Source: Spirogloea muscicola (taxonomy: Eukaryota > Streptophyta > Zygnematophyceae > Spirogloeales > Spirogloeaceae). From it: a stretch of DNA of 13,329 nucleotides. A program made the translations under genes and the position numbers. The notes beneath the pieces were generated by a model, which saw only the letters and a program-made list of their open reading frames with translations, made no database searches and was not told the DNA's origin. How positions within the stretch are numbered: position 1 is the stretch's first letter; each line of letters opens with the position of its first letter. This document shows, in pieces, positions 8,769-13,329 of the stretch. The stretch covers positions 711,328 to 724,656 of the forward strand of contig WELB01000012.1 in NCBI GenBank assembly GCA_009602725.1, given 5' to 3'.

Positions 8769-8869
8769 GTGGTTAATCGCTTATCAAGACAAGCAAAAGA
8801 ATACAATTTCGTTGTATGGTTGTGATAAACGACAGTCATTCTTGCAATCTGGTAGTGATGCATCGCGCC

Positions 8870-9451
8870 CTACATTGGCAGCAGCATTGTGGCTAGTTTC
8901 GCAGTGAAGACCGTCTTTCCAGCAAGAGCAGCAGCTATATTTTGGTCAATTGACGTTGACATTCCATGCCACCATCCGCTACCAAGCCTCTTGCGCCACA
9001 ACTTTATCCTCTGCTTGCTCATCATACCTGTGGTCGGGAGGAACAAGAGTGAACGTCTGTTTTTCTTGCCTGCGTGCAGTTTGACTAGCCTATCCAAGCG
9101 GCCAGATTCCGCCTTCTCAGGTGACATTGCATTCCTCCATGTACCATGTGAAAGCACATGCTCAGTGTAGTCATTGGCATCGTTGATCTCGACTGTCTTA
9201 GTTTTGTTCTGCAGCATCTTCTTTCATTCTGGAGCGATTATGACAGCCTTGTGCTTGAAGATTCCGCAAAGCTCCCTAGACTCTTCATGTACAACGTGCC
9301 ATTGCCAATGTAAGCGATCCAGTGGAAGACCATTGCCATCAAACAATGTTGCAAGCCCTGGACTCTTGCATGCGCAGAGAGACAGTATGGAGTATACCAC
9401 GTTGTTGGACAAGCCTGACCATGGATGCAAAGACAATATGAAGTTGCACAA
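8870..9451 (-). pseudogene. Coding-like minus-strand frame interrupted by one stop; unrecognised
   Basis: One minus-strand frame stays open from 9451 to 8870 apart from a single TGA near 9224-9226. Before the stop it includes GLATLFDGNGLPLDRLHWQW and ELCGIFKHKAVIIAPE; after it, KTVEINDANDYTEHVLSHGT and RLDRLVKLHAGKKNRRSLLF. The amino-acid mix looks protein-like rather than low-complexity, and charged residues are well spread. I do not recognise a family. It could be a decayed gene or transposon remnant, an exon pair with an unseen small intron at the stop, or chance in a GC-poorer region. Confidence 0.25.
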
Positions 9452-10479
9452 TAATCTCTGATGCAGAGGCTTTGTACAGGAGCAGAGGAGAGGCTCTTTT
9501 TAAGATCCCAGTCTCGATAGAGCACCGTCACTTTATGCACAGCCATGAATTTTAGTAATTATCTGCTAACAAGATGGACAATGTGGTGTTTCTGTGTATG
9601 ATATGCAGCGGAGCACAGTGCAATAGACACTTCAAAACAATCTGTGAGCAACTGGCATGCGCAATAGAAATCAAATTTCACCACACAAATTCATCAATCA
9701 AATTCGTGTGGCATTTCAGTGCACGCAACTGGTTCATACACATTGTCCGGGAGCCATGTTTGTACGCGCAAGATGCCTACAAATTGGCCTGTCTAAAAAG
9801 GTGGGCCTCATTGGAAGGCTGCTCAGCATTGTCGGGGCAACCACATGAGCGACTTTGCATCCCACTTCTCTAGATGCATGCACTATACACGCTCTCAAGC
9901 CAGCATGTTGTGAACGTGCACGTATTGGCACGGATGCTCTTGGGTGGGGCCCAGTTGGCGTCTTCCTTCTGACTGCGGTGACGTGCCACTTGCGGCACAC
10001 GTCGTGTTGTCCGCCTCTTGGTGGTTTCCGTCTCCGCAATACGTGCGAGGGAGGCATCTTGGGAGGGCCCCGGCGCCCATTTAAAATACCAAGGCCTGCC
10101 ACAATGGCCCACTCCGCGCCGCTTTAACGACAGGGCCATGTGGCTTGCCCCACGTGGCCGTGCGTGATGGTCGGCCCCAAGCGGCAGCAGCCCAGAGGTG
10201 CGGCCCCCCGGGTCAGGCGGAGGGTCGGCTGGACGAGCAGGGCCCCAGCGGGGCCCCCCACGGCACCTCCAGTGGCCTCCTCGCCGTGGCCGTCATCGCC
10301 AGCCGGCGCCCGGGCTCTCGGGCTGGCGCAGTGGGCCCATAGTCGACGAAAGGCTCGTGCAGTAAATTGCTGTGAATGAGAACACAAGGAGTAACAATGA
10401 ACAGTCGGTATACCAGCAGCGAGCCCCCGCCCGGGCCACACGGAGCGCATCGGCGACGGACTCGGAGCCGCCTCCTCCT
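9452..10479. other. No recognisable gene
   Basis: Open frames exist (for example 9574-9873 on plus, 99 aa, and 10139-9870 on minus) but none shows a motif, domain or exon-like continuity I can support. Composition shifts from AT-richer before about 9900 to clearly GC-rich after about 10140. Confidence 0.5.
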
Positions 10480-10484
10480 ATAAA

Positions 10485-10595
10485 CTCCTTTGGGCTGGCC
10501 TCTCACAACCATTGGCCTACATTGAAAGAGCCCTGTAGACCTTGTCCATTGCTTTCGGCTGGCCTCTCTTCTTTCTTCTCACAGCCATTGCCGTG
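10485..10595 (+). repeat. Two repeat family tail copies in tandem
   Basis: The first is TTTGGGCTGGCCTCTCACAA followed by CCATTGGCC (hairpin region 10492-10510), then a GAAAGAGCC segment. The second starts ACCTTGTCCATTGCTTTCGG, has GGCTGGCCTCTC...CACAGCC at 10557-10586 and ends ATTGCCGTG. Both match the tails at 6464, 6995 and 13305. No coding remnant lies upstream. Confidence 0.7.
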
Positions 10596-10599
10596 AATC

Positions 10600-11999
10600 A
10601 GAAGAGCATGTGTGAAGAGCTGTTTACTTTCTGCGCCCTTCACCACGCAAGATCCTCGGACGGCAGCTTGGGTGAAGAGGCCACGCCCCGCCAGCGCATT
10701 GTCGGTAGCCCTCCACGAGGGTTCCTCGGGGCCCGAGCGGGCGGCATTTCGCACAAGTGGTCCAGTTAGAACATAAAGGGCTCGCCCATTGAGGATAGAG
10801 GCTGGAAGTAAGAGGGCCACCCTCTCCGTGCAGTCCCCTCCCCGGCGGTTGAGCCGGTGAGCAAGTGTCCGCAGTTGAGTCGGCAGCGGATGAGGCGGGC
10901 CCGCAGTCGGGGTGGCTAGGCCCGCGAGGTCCGGGGGGGAATATCGAAAGAATCACACACAAGGAAAGGGCGAGTTCATGCACAAGAAAAGGCGGGGTAA
11001 CGCAGAATGGAATCTTGTGGACACAGATGCCGGAGTGGCGCATCCTAAGTGGAGGGGGATATCCGGGCTGGCGCAGAAATTGCTCCTGGCGGCGGGATGT
11101 ACGGCGCCGCGCGCGCCCGCCCGGCGCTCGTTACGTGCCGGGCGCGTATCCGTGGGCCCCAGTGTGGGCGGCGCAACCATCTGGAGATGCCCCGCCGTGC
11201 CAAAGGTGCCCCCTTCTTCATCCGTTCCAAGCACCGGGCCAAGGTCCTTCCCCCACCGTCTGCTGCTGGTCAACGCCGCGTGAAGGTGCCGCACCTCCCG
11301 CGGCCTGCTCGCCGTCCACGGGCTGGCCACCCAGAAGCGGCCCCTTCCTCTGCCACCTGTCCCCCTCTCAACTGGTGTGCCAAAACACACGGCGAGCGCC
11401 GGCCATTCACAGCCTCTTGCCAAATTTTGAGAATTTTCTCGCACCGGAGAATTTCTCGCACCGAAGTCATGACCGTACAGAAGACTTTCAGTAAAGGACG
11501 ATGTCTGTGATCGGCCAGACCAGAGAACAGTATAAACACGAGGCCAAGTGAGATTAGGCAGGGTCCTAAGGGGCGGGAAAAATAAATAATCGCGCCAGAA
11601 GCTCTTTCAAAGGCAGCGAGGGCTCTGGGAAATCCAGCCAGAAAGCATGGACAGGAGGATCCACATCCTGCCTGGACGGAGACGCTCCTCTTGTTTACGA
11701 GGTTGGCGGCGCTCCCGACGGAGGCCCCTCAGTGCGTAAACAGCGGTAGAAGACGAGGGGAGCAAAGGTTGCAGTGACCCAGTCACGGCTTGACGCGCTT
11801 CTCCCGACGCAGCAACTTCTTGTCGTCTTCGATTGGTCCCAGGTGCTTGTCGTTGTCTTGCCCCCCCTCCTCTCCACCGTTGCCGTGGGGGCCACCTGTC
11901 ATATGCAGAGCCGCTACCGACCCAAATCCCGGAAGTGGCGGCTCCTGGGTGAGCCGCCTCCTCCGGCGGCCAATGTCCCACCTTCTTAAATTGATGGTA
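10600..11999. other. No recognisable gene; GC-rich intergenic stretch
   Basis: The larger open frames here (10865-11494 and 11049-11510 on plus, 11444-10953 on minus) overlap one another in different frames and are rich in Arg, Pro, Ala and Gly, as expected from GC-rich noncoding DNA. I see no domain. A short tandem duplication at 11429-11463 is listed separately. Confidence 0.45.
11429..11463. repeat. Short tandem duplication of GAGAATTTTCTCGCACCG
   Basis: GAGAATTTTCTCGCACCG (11429-11446) is followed directly by GAGAATTTCTCGCACCG (11447-11463), one T shorter. It looks like a recent local duplication. Confidence 0.8.
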
Positions 12000-12027
12000 G
12001 CTCGTCCCGACTCTTAGTTTGTAAAAC

Positions 12028-12100
12028 TCTGCCTGCTTCTCACAGCCAGTGCCGTGTCCCTTAACCCACATCATTTCTGGGCTTGCTTTCTTGATAGTTT
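12028..12100 (+). repeat. Degraded repeat family tail copy
   Basis: CTGCTTCTCACAGCCAGTGC at about 12034-12053 matches the tail hairpin and its downstream GCCATTGCC context, followed by CATTTCTGGGCTTGCTTTCT, which resembles another tail start. The 5' hairpin arm is missing, so this is weaker than the other tail copies. Confidence 0.4.
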
Positions 12101-12185
12101 GGTCCTTCTGGACGAGCTGCCTGGACGTGCTAGCCTGGAAAGTGAAAGAGGCATCTTGCACCGATGAGCCCGTTCGCCACCGCTG

Positions 12186-12257
12186 TTCGCTCTCCCTCTC
12201 TCTCCCTCTCTCTCGCTCTCGCTCTCGCTCTCGCTCTCGCTCTCCCTCTCACTCTCC
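12186..12257. repeat. CTCTCG/CTCTCC microsatellite
   Basis: About 70 bases of alternating CTCTCC and CTCTCG hexamers, a pyrimidine-rich array. The Arg-Glu and Arg-Ala dipeptide runs seen in overlapping minus-strand frames come from this array and are not evidence of a protein. Confidence 0.9.
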
Positions 12258-12262
12258 CGCCT

Positions 12263-12593
12263 CCGTCTGTCCTCCGCCCGGGGCTGGCCTCGTGCAGCCA
12301 CCGTCCTGCGGATGGGACGTCTCCGACGGGTGGAGGGGCACAAAATCCGAGCCGCCTCTGCTTTCTCGGGAAGGCCCACTTGCTTCGGCCGCTGTCCCGG
12401 GGGTGCGCCCCCGCCCACGAGCCGCCCACAACTCTTGCGCGCGCAGCTCGCGCGCGCAGGCGCCGGCCTCGGCACGCGCCACCCGGCCGGAAGGAAGAGG
12501 CGCGCGCGGTCCGCATGGCACGAAATGGATGCCGAGAGTGCCGCCGAGGAGGACAAGCAGCGGAGGAGGAAGAAACAGCTCCAGCAAAATAAG
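12263..12593. other. GC-rich stretch without a supported gene
   Basis: A plus frame near 12526-12600 encodes a charged stretch, MDAESAAEEDKQRRRKKQLQ, which is exon-like in composition. It runs straight into the minus-oriented tail repeat at 12594, has no recognisable domain, and lies in a frame that is Arg/Pro-rich upstream. I do not call it a gene. Confidence 0.35.
12436..12458. repeat. GC-only hairpin with alternating CG stem
   Basis: TGCGCGCGC (12436-12444) and GCGCGCGCA (12450-12458) are exact reverse complements around AGCTC. The alternating purine-pyrimidine stem could adopt Z-DNA. Confidence 0.8.
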
Positions 12594-12690
12594 GCAATGG
12601 CTGTGAGAGAAAGGAGTTGCTCGCCCACAGAGGGTACGGGCTGGGAAAGGCCAGCCCAAAAAGAAAGGACAAGGAGAGAGGTAAGCTCAT
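12594..12690 (-). repeat. Repeat family tail copy, minus orientation
   Basis: Read on minus it gives CTTGTCCTTTCTTTTTGGGC, then TGGCCTTTCCCAGCCC, and ends CTCTCACAGCCATTGCC, the same order of elements as the plus copy at 10540-10590. The hairpin arms are GGGCTGG and CCAGCCC. The spacing between tail elements is expanded. Confidence 0.7.
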
Positions 12691-12784
12691 CAAAACGGGG
12701 CGGGGGCTGTGAGAGAGACTCTTCGCTGTGAGATTAATACACTTCCGAGGCCTGTGGCTGCTCACAGGGGATGTTGAAAGAGAG

Positions 12785-12850
12785 TGGCTCCTCAAATGAG
12801 GGCAAGAGCTGTGAGAAGCCAGCCAGAAAGGAATTGACAAGAATTGAGCA
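12785..12850 (-). repeat. Repeat family tail copy, minus orientation, abutting copy D
   Basis: On minus it reads CTTGTCAATTCCTTTCTGGC, then TGGCTTCTCACAGCTCTTGC, then CCTCATTTGAGGAGCCAC, closely following the tail after copy C (CTTGCCCCCTTTGGAAGAGCCAC). Its end coincides with the 5' limit of the copy D reading frame, so copy D appears truncated at this repeat or was inserted beside it. Confidence 0.7.
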
Positions 12851-13260
12851 CCCAGTTTGAGTCGCTGTGCGCTTCGGAGGCGGGCTACGCCGTCCGCCAA
12901 GCGGCCGCCGCAAAGGAGCGCAAGTACTCAGATCACCCGGTAGGCGACGAGTTTATCCCACTCGCCGTCGACGTACACGGCGCCTTTGGCGCCAAATGGC
13001 TGGACCTCCTTCACCGCCTTGCGCGGCGAGCAGCGGCCCGCCGCGACGGGCAGCAAGGCGAGCAGCCTGGCTTCCATGTCGCCGGGTCCCTCGCCCAAGT
13101 TTACCGGATGCGCCTGGCCGTCTCTTTGCAGCGGTCCCTAGCTTTTGCGGTCCACTTGCGCGCAGGCCGCGCTCTGGCGGCGGCCTCCGGCTTCCGTCAG
13201 GGCGACGTCTTTCCGCCTGCTAGCTACTCAGATTTGCATCTACTGACGAGAGGTTACTGA
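12844..13260 (+). mobile_element. Repeat family copy D: uninterrupted C-terminal fragment of a LINE-like reverse transcriptase ORF
   Basis: One frame stays open for 138 codons to TGA at 13258-13260. It has AKERKYSDHPVGDEFIPLAV then DVHGAFG, LLHRLARRAAARR, GSLAQVYRMRLAVSLQRSLA and HLRAGRALAAASGFRQGD, ending LLTRGY. A K..KY segment, then (F/I)(V/I)PLAV.. with GxxG, and later RLxVxLQR, is the layout I associate with the C-terminus of LINE (non-LTR retrotransposon) reverse transcriptases; this assignment is from memory. The reverse transcriptase catalytic core is absent, so this is a 5'-truncated copy. The frame's first codon is not an ATG and marks a truncation, not a start. It is the only copy without a frameshift. 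Confidence 0.65.
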
Positions 13261-13329
13261 GAGTTCGCTTACTGCTGTCTCAGTCCTTAGCACTCCGACT
13301 CCTTCAGACCTTGTCCATTCTTTTGGGCT
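13261..13329 (+). repeat. 3' UTR and tail start of copy D, cut by the window end
   Basis: After the stop, about 45 bases lead into GACCTTGTCCATTCTTTTGG and the start of the hairpin (GGGCT). The order stop, spacer, tail is as in copy C, which supports the tail being the 3' end of the same element. Confidence 0.7.

Larger units (their letters stand above)
7091..8869. other. No recognisable gene; low-complexity intergenic stretch
   Basis: I find no exon chain with a known motif on either strand. Content that can be named: a 12-bp hairpin at 7491-7530, a short open frame at 7690-7827, a 26-bp palindrome at 8545-8570 and an 8-bp hairpin at 8748-8768. Base composition looks less GC-rich than the two genes. 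Open frames such as 8391-8095 on minus show no family features. Confidence 0.5.

Noticed and set aside
10470-10490. CTCCTATAAACTCC as a TATA-box promoter
   Set aside because: No gene or exon follows it. A tail repeat begins immediately downstream.
10865-11510. Overlapping plus frames of 209 and 153 codons
   Set aside because: They overlap in different frames, are Arg/Pro-rich and show no domain or splice-consistent homology.
12130-12900. 256-codon minus-strand frame with Arg-Glu/Arg-Ala runs
   Set aside because: It runs through two tail repeats and the CTCTCG microsatellite, so its repeated peptides are repeat translations.
1-13329. CRISPR array, rRNA, tRNA, or bacterial operon structure
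   Set aside because: No regularly spaced repeats, no conserved rRNA or tRNA sequence that I could recognise, and clear spliceosomal introns make the window eukaryotic nuclear DNA.

Overview
The window is eukaryotic nuclear DNA, most likely from a green alga (chlorophyte, possibly a trebouxiophyte). The evidence is short GT-AG introns in GC-rich genes, TGTAA polyadenylation signals, and two genes whose proteins resemble plant homologues. One ambiguous base (n at 5777) points to a draft assembly. Species cannot be fixed from sequence alone.

Region 1 (1-4844). A nine-exon plus-strand gene for splicing factor 1 / branchpoint-binding protein (SF1/BBP) fills 3-3875; its first exon is cut by the window edge. 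All eight introns could be placed by aligning the translated exons to the remembered plant and animal family. The gene keeps the SPSP motif, the KH-QUA2 RNA-binding core, two CCHC zinc knuckles and a proline-rich tail, but has no RRM, unlike land-plant SF1. Intron 1 holds a degenerate CTCTGAA heptamer array.

Region 2 (4845-5791, minus). A three-exon gene for a GILP-like LITAF-domain membrane protein of 144 aa converges on SF1. Candidate TGTAA signals for the two genes lie about 175 nt apart between them.

Region 3 (about 5880-7100 and 12590-13329). A repeat family occurs as nested, broken and inverted copies. Four copies (A, B, C, D) encode the C-terminal end of one protein, ending in TRGY or TRGH plus stop, which resembles the C-terminus of a LINE-type reverse transcriptase. 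Many further copies carry only a downstream tail with a GGGCTG...CAGCCC hairpin. Copies differ mostly at synonymous positions, so they come from a lineage that was under protein-level selection.

Region 4 (about 7100-12590). Mostly no recognisable gene: a less GC-rich stretch (7100-10050) with a 26-bp palindrome, a 12-bp hairpin and a broken coding-like minus-strand frame, then a GC-rich stretch with repeat tails, a CTCTCG microsatellite and a small GC hairpin.

The two real genes are not functionally linked: one acts in pre-mRNA splicing, the other at membranes. I found no new multi-gene system. The most informative unexplained signal is the repeat family and its selective signature.
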